DNA of 64,000 nucleotides from Ctenosaura bakeri (taxonomy: Eukaryota > Chordata > Lepidosauria > Squamata > Iguanidae), in the NCBI GenBank assembly GCA_948474755.1, contig CAOLHI010001148.1:62001-126000 (forward strand), written 5' to 3'. This document shows positions 53,190 through 63,901 of this stretch, in pieces. Under the pieces are notes generated by a model that was not told the DNA's origin, did not search any database, and saw only the letters and a program-made list of their open reading frames with translations. A program made the position numbers and the translations under genes. How positions within the stretch are numbered: position 1 is the stretch's first letter; the number at the start of each line of letters is the position of its first letter.

Positions 53190-53390
53190 TGAGAGCCAGA
53201 GCAATGTAGTAGTCTAGACCTTGGACTATGACCCTGGAGACCAGGATTCGATTCCCTGCTCAGCTACGAAAACCCATGGGGTGACCTTAGGTACATCACA
53301 CACTCTCAGCCCCAGAAAACCACATGATGGGGTCACCTTAGGCTTGTCATACATTGGAAACAACCTGAAAGCACACAACAGCAACAACAA
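53190..53390 (+). mobile_element. tRNA-related SINE
   Basis: GAGAGCCAGAGCAATGTAGTAG to CAACCTGAAAGCACACAACAG. Confidence 0.86.
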
Positions 53391-53509
53391 CCTTCACTGA
53401 CTCCTAGACTCTTGGACAGAATTCAAATCACTGGTGGTCCAGGCAAAAGTATCTGAAAGACTGTGAAACTGAAAAAGTTTGTGATAATATATAGAGCTTG
53501 CTGTAATAC

Positions 53510-53985
53510 CAAATTGATTGGAGCAGCTTAGGAAGCTGGGTATGTTTAGCTCAGAGAAGAGAAGGTTAAGAGACAACATGATAGCTATGTTTAAACATTT
53601 GAAGGGATGTCCTATGGAGGATGGAGCAAGTCTATTTTCTGCTAGTCCAGAAACTAGGACATGGAGCAATGGCTTCCAACTTCAAAGTATTCTTACAGCT
53701 GTCATTTCTTCCCCACTCCACAAAGCTCCAAAGGGTACAAATGGAAGAAAAACTTGGGACAATTCAGGAAATGAGATTCTGCCTAAACATTAGGAAGAAC
53801 TTCCTAAAGGTAAGATCAGTTCAACAGTGGAATACACTGCCTGGGAATGTGGTGGAGTCTCCTGCTTTGGAGATTTTTTAAATAGAGGCTGTTCTGTTGG
53901 GAATGCTTTGATGGTGTATTCTTACATTGCAGGGGGTTGGATTCAATGGCCTTTGTGGTCTTTTCCAACACTGTGATTCTATGGC
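53510..53985 (+). mobile_element. CR1 LINE 3' end
   Basis: The plus-strand translation keeps LRKLGMFSSEKRRLRDNMIA and FKHLKGCP, the CR1 ORF2 C-terminus. Then follow the 3' region (GAGATTCTGCCTAAACATTAGG, GGAAGAACTTCCTAAAGGT) and the terminus ACTGTGATTCTATG at about 53982. Confidence 0.9.
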
Positions 53986-53989
53986 ACTG

Positions 53990-55640
53990 AAAGTAACAAC
54001 CATAGTTCCAAATAGGTTCCCAGGGCCAGTTTTATTCTAACATACCTTAAGCCAAGTTCTTACCTTCCCTGCTGAGCTCTCATCCTACACCTACTTACTG
54101 ATCTGGCCTTACACACACACACACAGGGCCACCTTCAATCCACTTTGGCAACTCACCGCTCACTTCCCTCCCCTCTATCCCCACTGCCTGCACATCCAGA
54201 AGGACACCTGGGGACAAGGAGCAGGTGTATTCTTAGTCAGCCTTCCACCCCCACCTTGCTTACTCTTGCACTGCCAGTTCAGAGCCCTCAGGGAGGTGGG
54301 TCTACGCAAACAGACCAGTGCAGCAGGCAGGTACAGCTGCATCTCAGCCTCCACAAATCAACTCCTGAAACAGCACCCTACCCTTTGGCATGCTGGTGGG
54401 CCATTTGTGTCAACCTGTAGACCTGGAAAGCTCAGTAGTCCAGTCAGAGCTGGGAGTGGCAGGACTTTTGAAATACCTATGCAACCATAAGTCCCCCCTC
54501 CCCACAAAACATCCAGTGCCAGTATTACAACTTGACACACACCCCTCCTTTAAACACCCTGGAATAACCACCACCTCCTCGTTCCGGATTCCCAGTTGCT
54601 GATCTGGGTCATTAAGGGGACGAGGTCATCAACAGCCAAGGGCTAGCAGAGAAGGTAGATCAACAAGATGAATTGTGCCATCTGCCAGTGTCCGCCCCCC
54701 ATCACTCTCCCACCTTTTCCCATCAAGGAGAGATCCATCCACTTGTAATGATGGTCAGCTCTTATGAAAAGCTTTATTGGTTCCTAGTTAACTTGCACCC
54801 AGATCCTCATCTCCCTTTCTCTGTCTGTTTTTAGTCTCTCTCAGACTGCCTTGGGTCCTATGCCAGGTTCTCAAAAGTACTTTGATCTTTTTAATATGGG
54901 CAAAGAACTTTATTTCAAGAGTGACACATTTATCATTGTTATTAATATGATCATAATCATCATGCCAATATTTTATGCGCATAAGAAAGTGAGGAAGGGG
55001 AAGAACCTTTAGCTTTTAAGAGGTCTTTGCCTTGGTTTACAAATAATTCAGTATTAATAAATTACTTCTGCTTTTACCACCTTGGAGAATGATGGGGTGG
55101 CACACTGAAAGCTGAGAAACACTCCTGGACAAAATGTCCCTACTTGCCAACCAATAAATACTTGGAGTCAGGCTGATTCCAGATTTCAACCCCAGGAGCT
55201 TGAAAGCAGGGTGAAGGAACTCCACAAACACAAAAGGGGCAACCAAACCTGCCAGGACAAACACACATACACACACACATAGAGAGAGACACACACCCCT
55301 GTAAGGCAGTGCAGAGTAAGCAATGGGGCAGGGTGTGCCTTGCAGGACAGAGTCCAACAAGAACATTTGCCGAAGGGGGAAAAAAAAGACACACGTATAT
55401 AACCCAGCTTTTGATTCTTATGACTGCAATTCCCAAGCAAATAGGCACATAAGAGTTACCAAAGCAGGCTCTGGATTCTAAAGAGCACAACAACCACTTG
55501 GGCAATGGGTATTGTTCATGATGGCAAATGGACCCAAGTCCCTGCTACACCCTGACATGTCAGTGGTGAAGAAGCAAGTGCCAGGTGCCCCTGGAAATAC
55601 CAAAACCCTTCTCTTGTCATAGAAATTGCTCTCTTATCCA
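53990..55640. other. Unassigned non-coding stretch
   Basis: Short CA runs at about 54112-54124 and 55259-55294. No gene is recognised. Confidence 0.4.
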
Positions 55641-55649
55641 CAGCTTGGG

Positions 55650-55750
55650 AAAAGGAACTTTCCTTGGGCTACAGCTCCCAGAATCCTCCAACCAGGAGTG
55701 GCCATACTTTCTAGGGAAATTCTGGGATCTGTCATCCAAAAAATAACTTC
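55650..55750. mobile_element. Foldback MITE, family C
   Basis: GGAACTTTCCTTGGGCTACAGC and GGGATCTGTCATCCAAAAAATAAC are inverted arms around CCAACCAGGAGTGGCC. Confidence 0.6.
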
Positions 55751-55759
55751 TTCATACCA

Positions 55760-57025
55760 TAAAATCATGGCATAAGGGAGGGTGCAGGCAAGCCTGTTCA
55801 GATATTGCTGGATGGTACCTCCAGCATAGACTATTGTAAGGAATGATAGATGCTGCAATCCAATAATATATGGGCACATTGTTTTTTAAAGCCTTATTCT
55901 GGAGGGTGGACAAAGGGCAGGGAAATGGCATACATCCAGGGGTTGAGGGACTCTAGCTTTCATCAGCCTCAGCCACCACTGCCAGTAATCCAAGACTTGG
56001 GGAGCTGTAGCCCCCAAACATGTGCCAGGTGACGTACTCCCATTCCTGCCTTATGGGATAAACTCTCCAGAAGCAGAGAAGAGCAAAGAACAAAGTAAAA
56101 AGATCTAGAACAGAAATAAGAACTAACCTACAACTCTCACTGGGCGGGGGGACTGTTTGAGAATCCTCCATCATCCAGTGGACAGTTGAAAACAGAAAGT
56201 ATCTTCCAAACAAACATCGCAAGCAGGAGACTAATAGCCAGACCCCACACCCTAAACAGCTTGACAGTGTTTCCATAATTAGGCCTTGGGTGGGCATAGG
56301 ATGAGGAATGCCAGCTGCCCACCCTTTTCTGCCCTCTGGCAAAGCCAACACACTGGTCTGAAGAGGATGAGACCAGCCTGAGATGTACCAGCCCACTGTT
56401 AAGTCCATTAGAACCCACGTCTGGCACAGAGTGGACAAGAGAAAAAGCACAGAAAGGGGGTACTGCTCCCGCAAAGTGATCAGAGATGTAGTGACAGCAG
56501 CCACATTAACATTATTATAATTTTATTTATTTATATCCTGCTTCCTTTCCCTGTTCAAGACTCAAAATGGCTTACTAAAGTTAAAGCAACACTTTCCTAA
56601 GAGGCCCATTCTCTATCCACCTGCACATCTCAAAAGTTAAAAATACAATTCCCATCGGATCCAACTTGTGCAGCAGCCTCAGACAGTATCACTGTAGGGG
56701 TGAGCAGGTCACCAGGAAATGAATCAGAGGAAGAGACACAGAACTCACCCACCCACCCACCCAAGGCCCCAGTGAGGCAACCAGTTCTGGGATATGGATG
56801 CAATTGCACATCTGTTCCAACACACACCCCCTAAAGAGGTCTTCCTGATTCAGAATCCCTTTTTGACCAGGATCCATTGGCTCAAACAGATCAATAGATC
56901 CATCTCACCATCCCCTGATCTGGTATTCTCCAAAGACCTCAGACTACAGCTCTCATCATCTCGCTAGTGTGATTTTGGGTTGATGAGGTTTGCAGTCTGA
57001 CCCATCCCAAGCATCTCAAGATTCG
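55760..57025. other. Unassigned, with an L2-like tail and an (ACCC)n run
   Basis: TTTATTTATTTATATCCTGCTTCC at about 56523 is an L2/SINE-like 3' end. (ACCC)n lies at about 56743-56763. Foldback-like arms are at 55945-56010 and 56930-57000. A 183-codon minus open frame (56504-55953) has no recognised family. Confidence 0.4.
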
Positions 57026-57027
57026 GT

Positions 57028-57200
57028 TTTGTTGTTGTCCACTGCCGTCCGGTCAAGGGAGACCCTATGGATGAGAGACCTCTAAGTCACCCTGACCTCA
57101 GCTGCCCCGCTCAGGCCTTGCAGATTCAGGGTCTTCCCGAACTGCCTCTACCCATCGGTAATGTGATCTTCCTCTTTCCCTACCGCCTCCCACCTTACCA
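57028..57200 (-). repeat. Probable non-LTR retrotransposon fragment
   Basis: TTGTTGTTGTCCACTGCCGTCC, then GGGAGACCCTATGGATGAGAG and CTTGCAGATTCAGGGTCTTCC, resembles a dispersed vertebrate repeat I have seen but cannot name with certainty. Confidence 0.35.
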
Positions 57201-57389
57201 GATTGGAGCTACTTGGCTCCATTCACTCGTACGGGGCCAGGGAATAGTTAAGGCACGTCTTGCCTATGATAAAAAATATTGCCGGCTGGTGGAGGGGCAG
57301 CTACAAAGTGATATATTTTTCCCTACTTAAGTGAGCGAAGCAGCTCCTGCCTGCCCTGCTTTTACCCCGACATCCTTCCACGCATCCTG

Positions 57390-57600
57390 GTGGGGGGAGG
57401 GGGAGAGAAAGAAGGAACAGCTAAGAGGAGAGAAGGAGGTGGGGGGGGAAGAGAAGGCAGAAAGCGGGGAGGAGGAGGAGAGAGAGAAAGGGAATCGGGG
57501 AGAAAGGACGGGGAATAAAAAGAGGGGGAAAGTTAAGGGAAGTTGGAGAAGGGGGGAAGTGAGTCAGGTTCGGAAGGAGAAGGGGGAGCAGCAGGACGCG
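57390..57600 (+). repeat. Long polypurine tract beside the CpG island
   Basis: About 200 bases are almost entirely A and G on the plus strand, with only scattered pyrimidines. Such tracts can form triplex or R-loop structures. Confidence 0.8.
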
Positions 57601-57994
57601 GGGCGGGGAAGGCAGGGGTCGTCCCCATCCCGGCTCGGAGCGGCGTCAGGGACCAGGAGGAGGAAAGCGGCGGAAGGGGAGCGAGACGTCCAAACCCGTC
57701 TAAACCCCCCGGGCGGGCGGGGGGAGAGCGAAGGAGGAGCGATCGGGACCTACAAAGCGCTGCCCCCGGGGTGAAATCGGCGGGCTCCCCACCCCCGGCC
57801 CCACTCACCCTGCCGCTCTCCGCTCGGCCCGGCCGCTTCTCGGGGAAGAGAGACTCCGCGCGGAGCGGGGTCGGGAAGGAGAACCACCTCTGCGCCCACC
57901 CCACGCGCGCGTCGCGTCTCCGCGGCGGAGTGTCGGGCGGGCGGGCGGGCTGGCCGCTGGGCTGGCCCACCCTCTCTCGTCCCCCCTCCCCGCT

Positions 57995-58186
57995 CACCTG
58001 TCCCTGGCCACGCCCCCACCGCTCACCTGGCCGCCCCCCACCTTCGCAACAACCGCTGCCGCGGGAGGCGACCTCGACGTTAGGCAGCAGAGAGCCAGCC
58101 CTCCGCTTCCCCCCGGCATTGCCGCCCCCTCCACCTGTCCGCTGACTCCGCCCCCACCTGTCCTCGGTCCCGCCTCTCCCCACCTG
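57995..58186. promoter_or_regulatory. Cluster of five CACCTG E-boxes
   Basis: CACCTG at 57995-58000, 58024-58029, 58132-58137, 58155-58160 and 58181-58186. These fit E-protein, Snail or ZEB binding sites. Two overlap the candidate splice donors, because CAGGTG on the other strand is also a CAG|GTG donor. Confidence 0.7.
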
Positions 58187-58240
58187 GCTCTCAGAGCGCC
58201 GCTCGCCATCGCTTCTCGCGTCGCTCCTCGCCCTACTTTT
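57998..58240 (-). other. ZBTB7B: Candidate non-coding first exon of ZBTB7B
   Basis: The right limit is inferred from the CCAAT box at 58317-58321 lying 60-100 bases upstream of a start. The left limit is the donor ACAG|GTGAGC at 57997; the donors at 58026 and 57808 are alternatives. The exon is inferred, not observed. Confidence 0.35.
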
Positions 58241-58849
58241 TTTCCTGCGGCCCCGGGAAAAAAATCCCGCCTCCCTGGCCTCCCGGTTGGACACGGAGGA
58301 GGATCCCCGGCCTCTTATTGGTGGGAGGAGCTGCCTTTGCCCGACGCCGCCTCCACACCTCTTGGGCGCTGAGGGCGGAGAGGGAGAGCGGGGTTATTTA
58401 GGGTGGCCGAGTGTGGCGCTGGGGGCCGCTCGTCTGCGGACGCCTGGATGCTCGGGGGGAGGGGTCCCTCGACACGCCCGCTCGCCCCCCTTAAAATGTT
58501 TCGGGGTCAGGGGTGAAAGCGTAGCAGCCCGCAGCGTGCCCGGGGCGCCCGGGTCCCCCGAGAGCCCAGCCCCGCCTCCTCCGGCGTCGCGAAAGAGTTA
58601 ACTGGCCTTTTGCAAACGTTGCGCGGGGCTGGGGGGGCTGTGAGGCAGGCAGGGGCGGAGGGGGCGCGAATCCGGTCACTTGGGTGGGAGGGAGGGAGGG
58701 CCGGCGGGAGGAAGCGAGAGGGGGGAGGAAGGGAAGGGCTGAATCATCCGAGGCTGCGGACGAGAAGTTTGGAACTGGAAAGGATGAATAAAAAATCCCC
58801 AGGCCGCCGGGGGGAGGGGGGCGGCGGAGGTGGGAAGGGGACTTCCCGG

Positions 58850-58892
58850 AGAGAAGGAGGAGGAGGAGGAGGCAGTGGCGGCGGCGGCGGCG
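58850..58892 (+). repeat. (GGA)n and (GGC)n trinucleotide runs
   Basis: A GGA run at about 58855-58871 is followed by GGC units at about 58876-58891, typical of CpG-island edges. Confidence 0.85.
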
Positions 58893-59429
58893 AACAGGGA
58901 TGGGTCACCGCTCGCCTCCCCTTCCTCACTTGGCCTGGCTACAGCCTAGAAGCAGAGAGAGAGAGAGATTTAAAAAAAAACAACTTTTGGTTCACAAGAG
59001 CGAAAACTCAGCGGATGCACCATCTGCTGGCCACGTTGAACGCCGACTCTGGGCTAGTAGCGCTGCTCTGCCGGCTTGCGGATGGGACACCAGGGCCACC
59101 CCGAGACGTCGGGGGACGGCATCTCCCATTATCCCCCTGCGTTGGCCAGGCTGGCTGGAGCTGATGAGACAGATAGTCCAGCCACACATCCCCTGCCCTA
59201 AGCCTTCATCCCAAGGCAAGGAGGTGGCTTGTGACTTTCCAGAGGCTGGACAGCAGTACTCGCCGTCCCTTGCCAGCGACGTGGCTGAGTAGGGTGCTCA
59301 GGGGTTGGTGTTTGTCACCTGTCTGTAGGGCCGCATGTTCCCTCGTTTTGGCCTGCCTGGAACTCATTCCTGGAACAACTATTTAGTATTCTACCTGCCA
59401 AGGTGAGGGGCTTTTTGTTTTTTAATTGA

Positions 59430-59586
59430 TGTGTGACTTCAAGCTGCTTCCGAGTTACGGCAAGCCTATCATGGGGTTTTCTGGGCCAGAGCTGTATGTG
59501 ATGCACCCAAGGTCACCCAGTGGGTTTCCATGGCTGAGCAGGGACTCAGACCCAGGTCTCCAGCGTTGTGCTCAAACCACTCCACC
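59430..59586 (-). mobile_element. tRNA-related SINE
   Basis: Reverse copy: GACTTCAAGCTGCTTCCGAG, CACCCAGTGGGTTTCCATGG, GCTCAAACCACTCCACCA. It abuts the CR1 end at 59587. Confidence 0.8.
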
Positions 59587-59830
59587 ATAGAATCATGGAA
59601 CAGTAGAGTTCCAAGGGCCGTCAAGTCCAGCCTCCTGCCATGCAGGAATACACCATCAAAGCGTTCCTGGCAGATGGCCATCCAGACTCTATTTAAAAAC
59701 CTCCAAAGAAGGAGATTCCACCACACTCCCAGGAGCAGCATATTACACTGTGGAACTGCTCTTACTGTCAAGAAGTTCTTCCCAGTGTTTAGATGGAATT
59801 TTTTTTTCCTGAAATTTGAAGCAGTTGTTC
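59587..59830 (-). mobile_element. CR1 LINE 3' end
   Basis: It starts at the terminus CATAGAATCATGG and continues CAGCCTCCTGCCATGCAGGAA, GATGGCCATCCAGACTC and CAAGAAGTTCTTCCCAGTG. Confidence 0.87.
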
Positions 59831-59849
59831 CACACTAGTTCTCACAAAA

Positions 59850-60310
59850 TATTTCTACACCACCCCATATCAAAAAAATTCTAGGGCAGCTTACAAGTAA
59901 AATGAAAAGTAACCACTTAGAACAGTTTTTAAAAATTAAAACAATTTAAATAAGCAAAAATACCTTAAACATAATAGTGAGTTGAAAAAGATTTTAAGAG
60001 TTTTTTTTTTATGTACATCTATTTGGGATGAACTAATGAGGCAGAGACCCCAAAACTTTGATGAATAGCTGAGTTTTTCTTTCTTGCCTAAATGAAATGA
60101 GTGTTAGTGCTAATCAGGCCTCCAGGGGGAGGGCATTCCACAATTGGAGTGCAAGGGCTGAGAAGGACCTTTCCCGTGTCCACACACAATGTATTGCCCA
60201 CAATGGTGGGACAGAGAAGGATCTCCTCATCTCCAGCAGCAGACCTCAATCCTCAGGTGGGCACATACAGAGAGAGGTGCTCCCTCAAGTTTTGACATTG
60301 GTATTCTCAT
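59850..60310 (-). mobile_element. L2-like LINE fragment
   Basis: The reverse L2 3' end is followed by an A-rich section, then GGCATTCCACAATTGGAGTG, the reverse of the RAFSVAAPTLWNALP-type coding end, at about 60130-60180. Confidence 0.65.
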
Positions 60311-60327
60311 CTTCCATATTGGGGTAA

Positions 60328-60450
60328 ATAAGCCACTGCCCTCCAGCTGTTGTTGAATTGCAGCTCTTACCAAGGCCTAATCAGTATAACTGCTGGCAAG
60401 GAATGCTGGGGGACTGGAGTTGAACATCTGGAGGACTACATTTTTCTTGC
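60328..60450. mobile_element. Foldback MITE of the 'CCAGATG' type
   Basis: CCCTCCAGCTGTTGTTGAATTGC and GGAGTTGAACATCTGGAGG are inverted arms around a TGCTGGCAAGGAATGC centre. Confidence 0.62.
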
Positions 60451-60549
60451 CTCTGCTCTGTATTGTTCCTCCCACATATACAAAAAAACCTTCAAAGTAA
60501 GAGCCCAAGATAGATCCCTTTTGTTCAGAATCTCCTCCCCTTCATTGTT

Positions 60550-61420
60550 TATTTATTTAATATATTTATATGATGCCTTTCTCCCAGAGTGGCACCCAAG
60601 GTAGCTTCCAAAAAAGTTAAGAATATTTTTTTAAGAATTACAGCAAAAACATATATAAAAATGTTAAAAACAGCTTGATAAATAAAAAGCTCCTCTTGCT
60701 CACATATTAAAAGCCCGCTTGAAAAGAAATGTTTTTGCCTGCTGGCGAACGGAGAGCAGAGAGGGAGCCCTGTTAGCTTCCCATGGAAAAGCGTTCCACA
60801 GGGTGGGAGCAGCCACTGAAATGGCTCTCTCCTGTGTCCTCACCAGGCAAGCCTGGGATGGGAGTAGGACCAAGAGAAAGCCTTCCCCTGTGGATCTTAG
60901 GACTCTGGCAAGTTTGTAGAGGGAGATACAGTCTTTCAAATATTCCAGACCTGTGGAGCTTTATAAGTCATGACCAGGACTTTGAATTGTGCCCGAAAAC
61001 AAACTGGTAGCCAGTGAAGCTGTTTTAACAAGGGAGTTGTGTGTTCCCTGTAACTGGCTCCAGTCAGCATTCTGGCTGCCGTGTTTTGAACGGAATGACA
61101 TTTCCAAACAGTTTCCAAAGGCAGCCCCATGTACATTATGTTACAGTTAATCCAACTGAGATGTAATCAAGGCATGTGTCAGTGTAGTCAGATTGGACAA
61201 GCACTGAAGCACAACCAGAGCACAAGTTTTAACTGTGCAAATACACTCCTGGCCACTGCTGAAACCTGGGCATCCACTCTCAAGTCCAGGAGAACAACCA
61301 ACCTGCAAAGCCTAAGATTTCAGCAGAAGTGTAACCCCATCCAGCAAGGCAAAGTCCCTGTTCCCTAATCTGCCTTTTGACTGACTAGGAACATCTCTGT
61401 CTTGTCTGGATTAAGCATCA
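60550..61420 (-). mobile_element. L2-like LINE, reverse transcriptase C-terminal remnant
   Basis: The minus strand shows, in family order, LNPDKTEMFLVSQ (about 61417-61381), then CHSVQNTAARMLTGASYREH, TPLLKQLHWLPVCFRAQFK and KVLVMTYKAPQ. Further on come RAISVAAPTLWNAFPWEANR and KTFLFKRAF. These are L2 ORF2 signatures. Frames shift between blocks, so it is dead. This is the longest LINE coding remnant in the window. Confidence 0.87.
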
Positions 61421-62255
61421 TTTTTTTCTTTCTTTCCTTGTTCTCACAATCCCAATTAACAGTGGAGCAACACAACATGATACTGGTCCCCTGTGGGATG
61501 AGAGTGGAAGGCATTTTTAAGAGTGAAAGAGAGGGGATGGGATGGAGTTAGTTCAGAACATAAAACTGAAGAATGGGACTCCTGGATGCCACCTGAGAGT
61601 GTGGGAAGGCAATGGACATGTTACTTTCTTGCACTCAGCTCCCACAACCTCTACCATGGTCAGTAGATAAGATTTTAAAAGTTTGAAGGACAGATTCTGA
61701 GTCACAGCTTTTACAACAGGAGTGGGCACTGTGTGGCCTACTGGATGGCGGAGTGGATTTCCCAGCATTCCTCACCACTGGCTGTGCTCACCTGGGGTGC
61801 TTGGAGTTGCAGTCTGGAAGTCCACAGAGTTCCCAACCCTGCTATATAGCGTAAGAGTGGAGTTGTTTTCTTATGTGAGGTGTCTTACATGTAGAACAAA
61901 AGAGTTTCAGTAGACTCAGTTAAATACTGAGAAGAAGGGAGAAAATAATCATTAGAACAAGAGGGGAAAAAAACCAAGGGAAGGCCTAAAAGCCTCTAGT
62001 AACTTAATAAGGATTGACCATGCTTTGTAGCCACTGAATATTGCTCAGTGCCTCCTGGGGGTGGGATGGAGCAGAGTGGTCAGGAAAAGGGCAGGGCTGG
62101 CTGAATAAGGACACTCTCCTACGCAGCAACATTATGTTGCAGATGGCACTTCTCTGACACAAGATAGAGTCACTGCAGGGGTTGTGAAGGCCTGAGTTTA
62201 CCAGTCTTCTGTGCTGCCCTGAAGCTTGAGAAGAAAAATGGACCACCCTAGCTTG
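61421..62255. other. Unassigned, with a foldback fragment
   Basis: Foldback arms at about 61710-61835 (CAGGAGTGGGCACTG, GAGTTGCAGTCTGG). No gene is recognised. Confidence 0.4.
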
Positions 62256-62261
62256 CCAGCG

Positions 62262-62415
62262 AAGACTGACCCTGGAGCCAGGGTTAAATTCCCCGTTCAG
62301 CCTTGGAAACCCACTGGATGACCTTGGGTGTGTCACACACTCTCAGCCCCAGAAAACCCCATGAGCTTAGGGTCACCATAAGTCAGAAATGATTTGAGGG
62401 CATATAACAACAAAG
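62262..62415 (+). mobile_element. tRNA-related SINE, head-truncated
   Basis: GACTGACCCTGGAGCCAGGG to ATTTGAGGGCATATAACAACA. Confidence 0.8.
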
Positions 62416-62605
62416 CAATCGAAAACAGTAACATTTCAAAGCTCTGGATTTATATGGGGTAGCATGGGGGAGTCTTTGGGGACATGTGTGGTTGCTGAAG
62501 CTGCAGACCTGTGGTACAAAACATACATTCCTTGCCTCCACACCAGCAATGGAGGCTTGAGCATGAGCCAACACTTGAACCATGTTATCATCCCACAATT
62601 TTGCA

Positions 62606-62773
62606 TGGCCAGGGTGGTGGACTATGACCCTGGAGGTCAGGGTTCCCACTTGACTGTGGAAACCGAGTAGAAAACCACATCACACCCTCTTAGCCCCAGA
62701 AATCCCCTGATGAGTTTGCCTTAGGGCTGACACTCCATAAGCCAGAAATGATCTGAAGTCACAGAATAACAGC
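62606..62773 (+). mobile_element. tRNA-related SINE, diverged
   Basis: GGACTATGACCCTGGAGGTCAGG to GATCTGAAGTCACAGAATAAC. It is more diverged than most copies. Confidence 0.72.
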
Positions 62774-62799
62774 AAGGTTGCCAGAGTGACAACTGGAGG

Positions 62800-63550
62800 T
62801 GGCTCCTGTGCTTTCAATGGTTGTGCAGAAGAGAGTATTTCAGCAGCTTCACCTTGTTACCTGGCTGCATGATGAGAAACACCTGATGAAATTCTCCCTT
62901 TAACACCACTATTAAAGGTACAGGTGTCTCTCCAGTCCAGTTTTCAGTCTGGCAACACAAAGTAGGCCGCCTCACTGGGCCTAAAATCCTGGAAGAGCAA
63001 AGTGCAGACTGTGCAGCGCAGGGTGGTGGTGATGGAGTTGACGCCCTTTCCCTACCGCTTGCTTTTCCCTGCTCCCCCTCACGCAGGTGACTGGGTGGGG
63101 TTACATGCACACAGGCCCAACCTGTCTGACTGCCACCTGATGAGGTGGGAAAAGCTCTCTGTGTTCCTGCTGGGCTTCCTTGGTGTCCTCGCCTGGCCTC
63201 ACCTGAACAGACCCTCTTTATCGCCCCACCCAGTATACCACCAGCAGTCCCATCCTCCTCCATTTCCCAACATGCCTTGTGGCCTGCCCGCCCACCCCTC
63301 TCCTCCCGCCAGCCTGACTCAGAATTTGCCACAGGCCGTTCGGTGGTTTTTAGCTGAGCTGGGTGGAAATGTTGTGGGAGCCTTCCGAGGCCTACTTGCC
63401 AAGGCAAACAGGTCTCTTTCCGCACAGACATTATCTCACTGTAACAAGGGAAGGCCCAGATCTAGGCTCAGGAAAGTCTGGCTCTTGCCAAGGCCGCTGG
63501 GGCATTCGCCTTAGCAGTTTTGTGGCCCCCACCTTCATGCACATCAATAT
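62800..63550. other. Repeat-poor, GC-richer stretch of unknown role
   Basis: About 750 bases without recognised repeats. A plus-strand open frame (63002-63514, 170 codons) and a minus one (63431-62814, 205 codons) overlap, so neither is convincing. An AP-1-like TGACTCAG occurs at about 63314. No LENEP- or FLAD1-like protein, the mammalian neighbours, is encoded here. Confidence 0.3.
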
Positions 63551-63554
63551 TCTA

Positions 63555-63901
63555 CAAGAAGCCCCCACTTCTTGATGTCTGTTATCTGGCAACTCACTCT
63601 TTTGATGATTTAAAATTATGGACAAGTTCCATTAATTCAACAGGGGCTCCGCTCTTTTGTCAGTTCTTCTTGCCTATGGAGGCTCACTTGTGACTGCATG
63701 CACGGTGTGCTGACAAGGGGGGAAAAGGTGCTTTGCCAGCTGACAGACTTTGCAAAGTAGCTCTTATATTGTTGGTCTCAAGTGAGCCTCCGTAAGTTTT
63801 TCATGCTCCCTACAGAACAGTACATGGGTTCCCCTTTTCAACCAATTCCATTTTCTGACCATATTCTGGTTCCTAACCTGTCAGATTAGTGGGGTAGCCT
63901 G
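63555..63901. mobile_element. TA-flanked TIR element 'Y', copy 2
   Basis: It begins CAAGAAGCCCCCACTTCTTG and ends GTGGGGTAGCCTG, with TA at 63553-63554 and 63902-63903. It is collinear with 17169-17530 (GACAAGTTCCATTAATTCA, TTGCCTATGGAGGCTC, CATGCTCCCTACAG). Confidence 0.72.

Larger units (their letters stand above)
57600..58940 (-). promoter_or_regulatory. ZBTB7B: CpG island, candidate ZBTB7B promoter
   Basis: The window's only extended stretch dense in CpG, with many CGs between 57,600 and 58,900. On the minus strand it holds a CCAAT box (58321-58317) and good splice donors: CCAG|GTGAGC at 58026, ACAG|GTGAGC at 57997 and AGG|GTGAGT at 57808. Transcription towards ZBTB7B starting near 58,220-58,260 would give a non-coding first exon of roughly 200-450 bases that splices to the acceptor at 10064. 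Five CACCTG E-boxes lie between 57995 and 58186. It could instead, or also, drive a plus-strand gene to the right. Open frames of up to 253 codons here are compositional. Confidence 0.6.

Noticed and set aside
55953..56504. 183-codon hydrophobic minus-strand frame
   Set aside because: The C-terminal part lies over a foldback-like repeat. No recognised family and no supporting splice or promoter signal.
57533..58294. 253-codon minus and 200-codon plus open frames in the CpG island
   Set aside because: Both strands are open because stop codons are rare in GC-rich DNA. The proteins are Gly/Arg/Pro-rich without any family motif.
62814..63514. 205-codon minus and 170-codon plus frames, checked as LENEP or FLAD1
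   Set aside because: The two overlap, and neither resembles the short lens epithelial protein or FAD synthase.
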